Positions 27,787-35,631 of a stretch of 64,000 bases of DNA are shown here, piece after piece. Location of the stretch: positions 186,001 through 250,000 of the forward strand of contig NZ_NPKP01000005.1 in assembly GCF_008329585.1 (NCBI RefSeq), written 5' to 3'. Within the stretch, counting starts at the first letter, position 1. Every line of letters begins with the position of its first letter. The DNA is from Mycolicibacterium sp. P9-22 (GTDB lineage: Bacteria; Actinomycetota; Actinomycetes; Mycobacteriales; Mycobacteriaceae). The notes below the pieces were generated by a model that saw only the letters and a list, made by a program, of their open reading frames with translations, was not told the origin of the DNA and made no database searches. Both the position numbers and the translations under genes were made by a program.

Positions 27787-29852
27787 CCGAACAGCCAACC
27801 GAACCCGGGGTCCTCAAGAACGCTGCGCCGATCGCGGTAGGCGCAGAACCACTCGATCCGATATCCGACGTCGAAGCGAAGACGTCGAAGAACTACTCCC
27901 GGGTGGGTTCGATCCGACCTTCAGCAATGCTCTATACCAACGGCATCGGCGCAACGGTCGATCTACCGCACTTTGCCGTCATGCCTTCTGGCAGCGATGC
28001 ATGGGAACGTGTTTACGCTCGGCGCCCAGGTGGCGCCGAGACCATCGCAGAGCCCCGCTTGCTCGAACTGACCCGAGGTCATCTCGGCAGCCAGGTGACT
28101 GAGCTTCGGAAGCCGCCCTGGGCGCCTGAAGAGAAAGGGTGGGCCACTGGCTCAGCTACGGATCTAGGTATACCGTGCAGGATTTTTCCGCAGTGGCTGC
28201 GATGCACAGGCTGCGGACTTCTCGCGCCGGTGTCCCACGAGCGCTTTTCATACAAGAACACCAGCCGTTACCGCCCCGACCGCGCAGAATTCATTCACGA
28301 GAGATGCCGTGGGTTTGACGGAAGTAAGAAGGCTTTCAACGCCATCGCCCTACCCGCGCGGTACTTGATTGCCTGCGTAAATGGTCACCTTGATGAGTTC
28401 CCTTATGACGCATGGGTTCATCGTGGACTCACTTGCAGCTCCGGCAATCCGTTCCCCGAACTCCGGATGCGTGAGTGGAAAAGCAACATCGGGCCGGACG
28501 TGCAGGTCCACTGCCTCGCGTGCAGCCAGAGCCGCGGCATGCTCGAAGCAGTCGGGACAAAGTCCGCAGACAAATTGCCGAACTGCAGGGGGCGTCATCC
28601 GCACCTTGACGCATTCTACAAATGCGGCCAAGCAGGTCGGTTGATGATGCTTGGCTCAGCCAACCAATGGTTCCCGTCCACGCTTGGGTTGTTGGCGTTA
28701 CCCCGAGAGGAAGCTACGTCAGTGGCGGATCTCGTCCCGTTGCTACGGATGATGCCGAAGGGCGACCTGGACGAACTTGATGGCATTGTCGAGATGAAGG
28801 TGTTCCGCAAGCTTGCCGCAATGGCAGCGAGTACCGATGCCTTTGACGCTGTCTCGGATGAAATGCTCTGGGAGGCTGTGCAGATAGCCCGTGGCAGCGC
28901 TGCGCCGGCAGCGGTATCAGCTGAGCGCCAGTCCGATCCTCGAACGATCCTCGCCCCCGAATGGGCGGTTCTGACGGATCGAGCAAAATACACACGACTC
29001 AGCGGGACACGTGACTTCCGCGCGATCCACCAAGACGTCGCTGCACCTCTGCATCCGCTTCTATCCGCAGTTGTCGCCGTCGAGAAGTTGAAAAAGGTGA
29101 ACGCCTTCATTGGCTTTACCCGGATCGACGCCCTAGACCGCATTGATGACGCGGCGAACCGTGTGGCCCCGCTCTGCGCGAACGGTAAGCCCACTTGGGT
29201 CCCCGCGACAGAGGACAGGGGCGAGGGCATCTTTCTGCAATTTGACGAATCAGTCATGGCGTCGTGGGAGCAGCAGGTACTCGGGCTAGCAGTGTGGGAC
29301 GCGTTCCGTCGAGCACATTGGCTCAACTTCCAACGACGGACGAGCAAGACAGCCGACGACATCAACCCAGATGTGCGCTTCCCGGCGCCTCGGTACTGGG
29401 CCATCCACACCTTGTCCCACTTGCTGATTCGTGAGGCTGCGATGTCCAGTGGCTATGGAAGCGCCAGCCTCACAGAACGAATCTACGCGTGGCCGGACGG
29501 CGAGGGCCACTCGGCGGCTGCAGGATTACTCATCAGCACTACCGCCTCCGATGGCGAAGGAACATTGGGTGGGCTGGTCGAGCTCGCCAAACCCGCCAAA
29601 CTCCTGCATCTGTTCGAGAATGCGTTACGACGCGGAGCGAGGTGCTCCTCGGATCCGATCTGCTCGCACCGTGCGCCTCGGGGCAAGGAAGAATTTCTGC
29701 ACGGTGCGGCCTGCCACTTCTGTCTATTCGTGAGCGAGACAAGCTGTGAACGAACGAACAGATTCCTCGATCGCCGGTTGCTTCTCGGACTCCTAACGGA
29801 CCCGGATGTGAAGACACCCGGGCTCCTCGACGGACTGTCGATCCTTCAATGA
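27783..29852 (+). CDS. drmB: DISARM core protein DrmB (DUF1998)
   Basis: A 689-residue DUF1998 protein. I chose GTG 27783, which overlaps the drmA stop by 4 nt; an upstream in-frame start at 27756 would overlap drmA more. Cys pairs near 140 (CTGC) and again near 620 to 642 (CSSDPICSH, CHFC) look like zinc sites, and the late CxxxxxC...CHFCLFVSETSCE stretch is the usual signature of DrmB. The middle carries a HLDEFPYDAWVH phrase (about 200) also typical. DrmB acts with DrmA. No signs of disruption. The next gene overlaps by 4 nt (ATGA). Confidence 0.93.
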   Translation: MTEQPTEPGVLKNAAPIAVGAEPLDPISDVEAKTSKNYSRVGSIRPSAMLYTNGIGATVDLPHFAVMPSGSDAWERVYARRPGGAETIAEPRLLELTRGHLGSQVTELRKPPWAPEEKGWATGSATDLGIPCRIFPQWLRCTGCGLLAPVSHERFSYKNTSRYRPDRAEFIHERCRGFDGSKKAFNAIALPARYLIACVNGHLDEFPYDAWVHRGLTCSSGNPFPELRMREWKSNIGPDVQVHCLACSQSRGMLEAVGTKSADKLPNCRGRHPHLDAFYKCGQAGRLMMLGSANQWFPSTLGLLALPREEATSVADLVPLLRMMPKGDLDELDGIVEMKVFRKLAAMAASTDAFDAVSDEMLWEAVQIARGSAAPAAVSAERQSDPRTILAPEWAVLTDRAKYTRLSGTRDFRAIHQDVAAPLHPLLSAVVAVEKLKKVNAFIGFTRIDALDRIDDAANRVAPLCANGKPTWVPATEDRGEGIFLQFDESVMASWEQQVLGLAVWDAFRRAHWLNFQRRTSKTADDINPDVRFPAPRYWAIHTLSHLLIREAAMSSGYGSASLTERIYAWPDGEGHSAAAGLLISTTASDGEGTLGGLVELAKPAKLLHLFENALRRGARCSSDPICSHRAPRGKEEFLHGAACHFCLFVSETSCERTNRFLDRRLLLGLLTDPDVKTPGLLDGLSILQ

Positions 29853-30568
29853 CGACTGCAGAAATTTCCCGACTCGGCAGGTTACTAAGCGCGGACGAAG
29901 CCCGGTCGATCGCAGCATCGCTACGCCAGGTCAAGCTGCCGCATGTCGCGGCGAAGCGTGCGTACCCGGCCCACAGGTCTGAGGTGCAGCGCCTATTGAA
30001 AGCGATGCTCGTACAAGACATGGACTTAACGACCATCGCTGCGGTCCTTGACGGCATCGCTGTTGTTCCCCAGATGGAGCGCACCGTGCCGGTCTGGACG
30101 TCGCCGTCGGTCCCTGGCGCGGCGGGACACACGACTCTTGCGGCGCTGGACATGATCAACAATGCGACGGCCTTCATCTATGCGGCGACGTACTCGGCGG
30201 GAAAGGTATCCCCTCAGGTTCACGCCCTGCAGAATGCTCTTGACCGCGGAGTATCGGTCACAGTAGTCGTCGACACTAAGGTGCGCGCGGATCACGCATC
30301 AATAATCTTTTCGGCCCTAAGAGGTGCGAGAATATGGGCGTTGGCCGAACCGGACGATGGCGAGTGGGCAATTCAACACTCCAAACTGATCACCGTCGAT
30401 GACACGGCGGCATTCATTACTAGCGCGAACTTCTCTGCGGCAGCAGTCAACCGCAGCCTTGAATGCGGGCTTCTTAGTAAGGATCCCCTGGTGGCTACTA
30501 GCATCCGCGAGCACTTGGAAGGTCTTCACCAGCACAGCGTGCTTATCGACTTCCAACCACGGGCTTGA
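29849..30568 (+). CDS. drmC: DISARM phospholipase D-like protein DrmC
   Basis: A 239-residue PLD-family protein with a single complete HKD motif, H-S-K-L-I-T-V-D-D near 176-183, followed by SANFSAAAVNRSLE, which matches the H-x-K-x4-D plus downstream SxN rule. The N-terminal 75 residues are helical. A single HKD copy is normal for DrmC, which is expected to act as a dimer, and DISARM has been reported to work without it in some tests. It is the last gene of the operon (4-nt overlap with drmB) and 20 nt separate it from the convergent C5 methyltransferase, with no clear terminator between. Confidence 0.92.
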   Translation: MTTAEISRLGRLLSADEARSIAASLRQVKLPHVAAKRAYPAHRSEVQRLLKAMLVQDMDLTTIAAVLDGIAVVPQMERTVPVWTSPSVPGAAGHTTLAALDMINNATAFIYAATYSAGKVSPQVHALQNALDRGVSVTVVVDTKVRADHASIIFSALRGARIWALAEPDDGEWAIQHSKLITVDDTAAFITSANFSAAAVNRSLECGLLSKDPLVATSIREHLEGLHQHSVLIDFQPRA

Positions 30569-30588
30569 TGGATCGTTCGTCCGCCCGA

Positions 30589-31650
30589 CTACGAGCTGCC
30601 GATGCCCAGCTCTTGAACATGACGGACCAGGGTCTGTCCGACAACTTGTCCGAGGCGGACCGGCACCGCGTTGCCGATCAGTCTGCCGAGAACGTTGAAC
30701 TTCACGGGATCGCCAGGCGGCACGAATTTGTATCGCCGAGGAAATGTTTGAAGCATTGCGGCCTCTCTGAGCGAGATCGCTCGGTCCTGCTCGGGATGAC
30801 CGAACCGGCCGTTTCCATAGCCGAAACACTGCGTCGTGATTGTTGGGCTTACCTTGTCCCACTCCATACGACCATAAACACTGGGGTACGTAGCGCCTGT
30901 CTCACGCCGATGACAATCCGCCTGCAGATCCTGGGGCCAATCCCTCCAAGTACCACCAGCAATCGAACTACGAATCCGCTTGAGATTAAGCGGGCTCAAC
31001 CCAGACGCCACGTGAAGGTTGTCGCCATCTGAGGCTTCACCCGCCGCAATGGCAGGCAGCTTCCCAATCGTGCCGCGCACCGTTGCAATCTTCTTTGAAG
31101 TGGATGGCAACGCAAGATACTCGGGACCGAACTTGGATGCTAGGAGCACCAACCGCTTTCGCGACTGGGGGACGCCGTGACGGGCAGCGTCCACGACAGA
31201 CCAACTCACAGAATAGCCAGCAAGGTTCTGAAGGAACTCGCTGAAGACCGAGTGCTGGGCTAGTTGCGGAACGTTCTCCATCGTCACCAGATCTGGTTGC
31301 ACCTCGTTGACGAGTCGGCCAAAGTGCCTCAGCAACTGCCAGTCGTTGACACGCTTCGTGCTCCGACCAGACTGGCTGTATGTCGAAAACGGCTGGCATG
31401 GCGCACAACCAGCTAACAAGCTGACGGCCGAATCACTGAAGAACCTCGTAATCTTGTCGGCATCCGTCGCTCCCACGTCCGCCTCAACAAACTTCCCAGG
31501 GTTGTTGGCTTCGTACGGGTATAGGCACGCTGGATCGAGATCAAACCCCGCTCTGACGCCAATTCCAGCCTTTACCAGGCCATGCGTGAGCCCTCCGACA
31601 CCACAAAATAGGTCGACCGCCTGAATGCCCTGTGCGCCTGCGCTTTTCAT
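30589..31650 (-). CDS. C5-cytosine DNA methyltransferase
   Basis: A complete 353-residue m5C methyltransferase: motif I DLFCGVGG at 13-20, motif IV GCAPCQPFS at 81-89 with the catalytic Cys85, motif VI MENVPQL at 124-130, a QSRKRL motif VIII near 167, a short target-recognition region (about 185-280), and motif X GNAVP at 326-330. It is the last gene of a minus-strand cassette with a 4-nt overlap with the HEPN gene. Neighbouring DISARM makes it a candidate DrmMII, but strand and overlaps tie it to the HEPN/DUF262/vsr cassette. It likely protects host sites; target sequence is unknown. Confidence 0.9.
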   Translation of the reverse strand: MKSAGAQGIQAVDLFCGVGGLTHGLVKAGIGVRAGFDLDPACLYPYEANNPGKFVEADVGATDADKITRFFSDSAVSLLAGCAPCQPFSTYSQSGRSTKRVNDWQLLRHFGRLVNEVQPDLVTMENVPQLAQHSVFSEFLQNLAGYSVSWSVVDAARHGVPQSRKRLVLLASKFGPEYLALPSTSKKIATVRGTIGKLPAIAAGEASDGDNLHVASGLSPLNLKRIRSSIAGGTWRDWPQDLQADCHRRETGATYPSVYGRMEWDKVSPTITTQCFGYGNGRFGHPEQDRAISLREAAMLQTFPRRYKFVPPGDPVKFNVLGRLIGNAVPVRLGQVVGQTLVRHVQELGIGSS

Positions 31651-32390
31651 ACAGCAAGTCCTGCGGTGGACTGAGTCGCACGAGTGGAGATCAAATCTAT
31701 GTAATTGTCAAAGCTCGCAATTGCAGCTTCAAGATATCCATACACTGAGTTTGCAAGTTGGGACAGCTCAGCGAACGAAACACCATCGCTGCAATCGGAG
31801 AAGGACAGAGACCCGTGCGCAAGACTATTCCTGCGATCCTTCACAAGTTTCAGAGCCCCCATCTCATCACGCACGGGCCGTTTGACGGCCGACCTAACCG
31901 CGCGGGGTATGTCGAGCTTGCAACCAACTCGCTTGCACATTTGCTCTATGGCCGCGTCGTCCCAGTTACCCCCGCCGCCGGGTTCTATTCTGAACGCGGA
32001 AATCGGCAGTTCCCCCAGCAGGTGGTCACATAAATCTAATGCTGCCTGCAATCTATTTCCCGAATTAAGGTCGATGTGGGTGCGAGCGATGAACCGCACC
32101 CATTCCTGCCGCAGTGTCGGATTGAGTTCGTTTGGCTTGAGTTGTTCCCGACTCAACGTGCCAGCGATAGCATCGAGACAACGTGAGACCGTTGCTTCGA
32201 CAAGATTGTAGAGTTGAAGATAGAGACTAGAATTTAGAATCTTTATCTGCTCTGGTGTAATGGCAGCATTAGTGTCCTTGAGACGAGGAGCACCGCTCTT
32301 TGCAGCGACCTCTAACCCTTCCAGCAGTTTTATGTACGCGTCGATTTCGGCGCGCCGTTCATCGAAGAATGCTGATAATTCAGTCGGCAT
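31647..32390 (-). CDS. MAE_28990/MAE_18760-like HEPN nuclease
   Basis: The start is ATG 32390, 11 nt inside the end of the DUF262 gene; longer in-frame extensions would run deep into that gene. The 247-residue product is helical with a late R187-N-S-L-A-H192 (Rx4H) motif in DRRNSLAHGSL, the catalytic pair of HEPN ribonucleases. Length and the LNSSLYLQLYNLVEATVS segment match the MAE_28990/MAE_18760 HEPN-like nuclease family as I know it. Its stop overlaps the methyltransferase start by 4 nt. HEPN nucleases of this group are usually toxins or restriction effectors controlled by a partner, here probably the DUF262 protein or methylation. Confidence 0.82.
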   Translation of the reverse strand: MPTELSAFFDERRAEIDAYIKLLEGLEVAAKSGAPRLKDTNAAITPEQIKILNSSLYLQLYNLVEATVSRCLDAIAGTLSREQLKPNELNPTLRQEWVRFIARTHIDLNSGNRLQAALDLCDHLLGELPISAFRIEPGGGGNWDDAAIEQMCKRVGCKLDIPRAVRSAVKRPVRDEMGALKLVKDRRNSLAHGSLSFSDCSDGVSFAELSQLANSVYGYLEAAIASFDNYIDLISTRATQSTAGLAV

Positions 32391-33462
32391 TAGAGCTAAC
32401 CAATCGATCCCGAACGTATTCAATTCGACCACGAAGACGAGCAACGGCGTTCGCGCCGTCGGATCCGACGATCGCGTCGAACTCTGAATCACCAATCCAC
32501 TCCGCAACATTGACCTGCCTTGCGGTTGCCGAGAGCAAACCACCATTTTCTCGGATCGCTAGATCTGAACCGATTGCAATGGCCTCGAATCGTGCTCTTG
32601 GCGTGAATTTTCCTTTTGCGCTTCGTTTAAAACCGTACGGAAAAACCCGCTCCACGAAGCCGAGCATCCCGACAAATCGCTGGCGGTAAGACTCCGCTAA
32701 TGAGGAGTCAGCCGAAAAAGCTGCGTTCATTTTCTTCGAGTACGAGAAGGCAAAATCCGCTGGTCGGTCGCGATACTGACCTAGACCATCGCCGTAGGCG
32801 AAAAACCGCGTTACGAGCTCTTCGTAGCCTCGTTCGTCTTTGGCTTTCTTTGTCATCGGAGCCAATGCTGCAAAGCTGGGAAGCTCTGCCAATTCGGTGA
32901 CTAGATCTAAAAACGGACCAGCAAGTGCGCCACGTCGAATTTCTGCAGTGTTTGCAATCTTGCTGCCCGTGTTAATTCGTTCGAACATATCAAGTCGGGC
33001 AGCCTCGTCCGCGTCTTCGTTCAGGACAATTCCCCGTATCGGGCGGTTCCGAATTTTTCGCTGACGAGACGCCGGCAGGTCGTTGAATGCGCATCCGGAA
33101 AGGTTTGTTAATGTGCTCAACTCGGTCAGCCTGAATCCATCGTAGATGAATTGTTCGAGCGTGCGAAGTCGCTGGGATCCGTCAACGATTTCCAGCCTAC
33201 CGTCAGGCATCTCCCAGAAAAACAAGAAAGGAATTGGGAGCCCCATGATTAGCGATTCAATAAATCGCGACTTACGCTCATCTTCCCAGGTGAATGCTCG
33301 TTGATATGCTGGCACTACATATTCGTTGTCTCGAACTTTTTGCGCCAGGAGTTCTACCGAATATTCGGTTAGGAAGAAGTCGATGCGCTTAGATTGCTCA
33401 ACAATTTGGGCCTCCGCCAGCGCAATCTGTTCTTGACTTGGCTCAACAGACTTAGCCAGCAC
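32380..33462 (-). CDS. DUF262 (ParB/GmrSD-N-like) protein
   Basis: A 360-residue DUF262 protein starting at GTG 33462 with a GAGGTGG site about 10 nt upstream. The defining features are VPAYQRAFTWE at 50-60, and VDGSQRLRTL at 93-102, the latter a variant of the DGQQR nucleotide-binding or hydrolysing motif found in GmrS, BrxU and SspE. FERINTGS near 165 is also typical. There is no DUF1524 HNH domain, so cleavage is probably supplied by the HEPN protein. Codon use in this gene and the HEPN gene is noticeably A/T-richer than the core genome to the right. It leads the HEPN-methyltransferase pair. Confidence 0.85.
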   Translation of the reverse strand: MLAKSVEPSQEQIALAEAQIVEQSKRIDFFLTEYSVELLAQKVRDNEYVVPAYQRAFTWEDERKSRFIESLIMGLPIPFLFFWEMPDGRLEIVDGSQRLRTLEQFIYDGFRLTELSTLTNLSGCAFNDLPASRQRKIRNRPIRGIVLNEDADEAARLDMFERINTGSKIANTAEIRRGALAGPFLDLVTELAELPSFAALAPMTKKAKDERGYEELVTRFFAYGDGLGQYRDRPADFAFSYSKKMNAAFSADSSLAESYRQRFVGMLGFVERVFPYGFKRSAKGKFTPRARFEAIAIGSDLAIRENGGLLSATARQVNVAEWIGDSEFDAIVGSDGANAVARLRGRIEYVRDRLVSSNAD

Positions 33463-33550
33463 TGCAACGCCACCTCGCTCGAGAAGTACAGGATCGGGTC
33501 GCGATCATGCTAGTCGACCCATCCGACACTTCGTCTCGCCCGACACTCGT

Positions 33551-33600
33551 CGATCGCGTGTCGTACGACTCGTCTCGATCGCATGTCGTGCGAGTCGTCG
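33551..33600. repeat. Two 25-bp imperfect tandem repeats
   Basis: Units 33551-33575 and 33576-33600 are directly adjacent and match at 21 of 25 positions (core CGATCGC-TGTCGT-CGA-). The first unit contains the perfect palindrome GTCGTACGAC. The preceding 25 bases reuse the same CGACACT/TCGTC words. The array lies in the 255-bp region between the DUF262 and vsr genes, about 90-140 nt upstream of the DUF262 start, a plausible operator position. Confidence 0.6.
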
Positions 33601-33717
33601 TTGCAACAGACGCGTATCTCGTCGCCACAACAGGGGCGTTGCAGTCATCCAACATCACGGAAGTAGCGTTCCAACTGACGATTGACGACTGCCGGGCGGG
33701 CTCCTTGGTCGAGCCAC

Positions 33718-34161
33718 CTACGTAACAGTGCCTCTGCCAGATGGCCGCAAATCGCTGAGCGTTCGATATATGACGGCCGCAACCGTCTCTGGTTCCTCGT
33801 GTTCCCAATAGCGCAAAACAGTCCATCCCCTGGATGTAAGTTCGGCGTCCGTGCGTCGGTCCCGCCGCACGTTTTCATCCAGCTTTCTTGCCCACCATTC
33901 CTGGTTGGCCTTCGGCCTAGTTGCATGAATCGGGCATCCATGCCAAAAGCACCCGTCTATAAAGATAGCCAGCCGTAGTGCACGCCAAGCGATATCCGCC
34001 CTGCACCTCAAATCGCTTTCGAGGCGGACATCGACACGAAATCTGATGCCCCGCGCATGAAGAGCTTGCCGAACACGCAACTCCGCCCGCGTACCACGCT
34101 GGCGTTGTCGGCTCATGCGCGACCGGACTGACTCAGATGATGCAGTTGGTCTGGTCGCCAT
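33718..34161 (-). CDS. vsr: Very short patch repair endonuclease Vsr
   Basis: A 147-residue Vsr homologue. Key stretch: RADIAWR at 54-60 with the expected catalytic Asp56, then FIDGCFWHGCPIH at 67-79 with the zinc-binding Cys and His residues, then RDRRTDAELTSRGW and LRYWEHE near 101-122. Vsr repairs T:G mismatches caused by deamination of m5C, so it normally accompanies a C5-methyltransferase, and the methyltransferase at the end of this cassette is the obvious partner. Start at ATG 34161 has no strong ribosome site; ATG 34116 is an alternative. It lies 255 nt upstream of the DUF262 gene on the same strand. Confidence 0.9.
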   Translation of the reverse strand: MATRPTASSESVRSRMSRQRQRGTRAELRVRQALHARGIRFRVDVRLESDLRCRADIAWRALRLAIFIDGCFWHGCPIHATRPKANQEWWARKLDENVRRDRRTDAELTSRGWTVLRYWEHEEPETVAAVIYRTLSDLRPSGRGTVT

Positions 34162-34348
34162 CAGAACGAATACTCAGCCGTCGACCCGACGTTCTTCATG
34201 GCACCTCTCTACACCGTGCAATAGCACGGGTGCCATACGGCACCTCACTGCTAATAACTCCACATCCGAGATCTTCCGTCGCCACCGGAGTGCGTACCCG
34301 CACACCGTTCAGGCATGAAGCTGGGGTACTAAGCGACCCCGCAAGCCG

Positions 34349-34387
34349 TCGGTATAGATCCGTATACTTCTGGGTGATCTATACCGA
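34349..34387. promoter_or_regulatory. 12-bp inverted repeat before the STAND-like ATPase gene
   Basis: TCGGTATAGATC (34349-34360) and GATCTATACCGA (34376-34387) are exact reverse complements separated by 15 nt, with a GTATAC palindrome within the spacer. The second arm ends 20 nt before the ATG at 34408 and just before the GGGAGG ribosome site. It could be an operator for autoregulation or an mRNA stem in the leader. It also marks the boundary between the defence island and the GC-rich core. Confidence 0.65.
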
Positions 34388-34407
34388 ACTATGCGGGAGG
34401 TGTGCTA

Positions 34408-35553
34408 ATGGAGCCGAGCCCGTACGCACCCGGGTCGCTGCCGGAATACCTGGCAGGCCGTGGCCGTGAACGCGAGCTGATCCGCGACAACGTATCCCGG
34501 CTGAGCATGCTCGGGCGTTCCGGCGGACCCCTGCTGGCCTTCCATGCTCCGCGTGGCCTCGGGAAGACGTCGCTGCTGCGGATGGCCCAGCGCGACGCGC
34601 TCGCCGAAGGCTTCCTGACCGTGTGGGTCACCGGCCGAGATGACCGGCCGATGTCGCCCGATATCGCGCAGGGATTGAGCGCGGCGGTGAAGGACCATTC
34701 CTTCGGGGACCGGGCGAACGCGCTGCTGGATCGACTGGCCCAGGTCCAGGTCGAGTTCGGGATACCGGGAGTCAAGGTCGGCGCGACGCTTTCCGCCAAG
34801 GACACAGCATCGGGTGCGGCGGTGTTGGAGAAGCTGCTCGAGGATGCCGGCAGGTTCAGCCGCGCGCATGCCGCCAAGGGGCTCGTCGTGTTCGTCGACG
34901 AGTTCCAGGAGGCCCAGCTCGGCGATCGCAAGAGCCTGCTGATCGGGCTGCAACACTTCGACGGCGCCCCGGACGCGATACCGGTCGCGGTGATCGCCGC
35001 CGGCCTGCCCTCATTGCCGCCGGCGGTGACCGAGGCGGCCACCTTCGGTGAGCGGTCCCGGTTCGTCGAACTCGGCCTGCTCACCGACGTCGCCGTTGCC
35101 GAGGCGATCCGGTTGCCCGCCGAGCATCACAGGGTCATCTGGTCCGACGAGGCGATCATGGCCGCCATCGAGCTCGCCGCCGGCTACCCGCACAAGGTGC
35201 AGCTCATCGGCGACTCCACCTGGGAGATCGCCCGTCCCACCGCCGGGAGCACGATCAACGTGGGTCACGTCCGGCGGGCCGAGGAGGAGATCGAAGACCG
35301 CATGACGGGCCTGTTTCGTACCCGTCTGACCCGCGTCACACCCGAGCAGCAGCGGTTCCTGGCGGCCATGGCCGAAGTCGGGGACGGCCCGGTGGAGCGC
35401 GCGGCGATCGCCGCCGAACTCGGGGTGGCGACCACTGCGGTGAGCCGACCCCGGCAGCAGCTGATCGACGGCGGCTATATCGAGGCGGTCGGGCGCGGCA
35501 AGCTGCGATTCACCATTCCCGGGTTCGCGGCCTACATCCGCGCCAATGGTTGA
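34408..35553 (+). CDS. AAA/STAND-like ATP-binding protein
   Basis: A 381-residue ATPase; ATG 34408 is preferred over the GTG six bases earlier because GGGAGG is spaced 7 nt from it. Walker A APRGLGKTS is at about 46-54 and Walker B LVVFVDEFQ at about 160-168. The C-terminal 70 residues (RAAIAAELGVATTAVSRPRQ ...) form a winged helix. This fits the Orc1/Cdc6- or STAND-like ATPases with a C-terminal DNA-binding helix. It is the first gene with the high GC typical of the core chromosome, and is close to the island boundary. Partner and function unknown; a regulatory or toxin-control role is possible. Confidence 0.8.
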   Translation: MEPSPYAPGSLPEYLAGRGRERELIRDNVSRLSMLGRSGGPLLAFHAPRGLGKTSLLRMAQRDALAEGFLTVWVTGRDDRPMSPDIAQGLSAAVKDHSFGDRANALLDRLAQVQVEFGIPGVKVGATLSAKDTASGAAVLEKLLEDAGRFSRAHAAKGLVVFVDEFQEAQLGDRKSLLIGLQHFDGAPDAIPVAVIAAGLPSLPPAVTEAATFGERSRFVELGLLTDVAVAEAIRLPAEHHRVIWSDEAIMAAIELAAGYPHKVQLIGDSTWEIARPTAGSTINVGHVRRAEEEIEDRMTGLFRTRLTRVTPEQQRFLAAMAEVGDGPVERAAIAAELGVATTAVSRPRQQLIDGGYIEAVGRGKLRFTIPGFAAYIRANG

Positions 35554-35631
35554 CGCGCCGGACTGCTGACGGTCACGGAGGTTTCGCGACGGTGGAGATG
35601 ACTGCCCCGGTGATCCATCAACCCGTTCCGT

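Noticed and set aside
30569..30588. Terminator between drmC and the C5 methyltransferase
   Set aside because: The 20-nt gap has no stem-loop with a T-run, so no terminator is called.
33452..33826. 124-codon minus frame overlapping the 5' end of DUF262 and the end of vsr
   Set aside because: It covers the repeats and overlaps two well-supported genes; the product is Arg/Thr-rich with no recognisable domain.
1..34400. Integrase, transposase or tRNA at the island edges
   Set aside because: None could be recognised, so I do not claim an integrative element. The left edge is outside the window.
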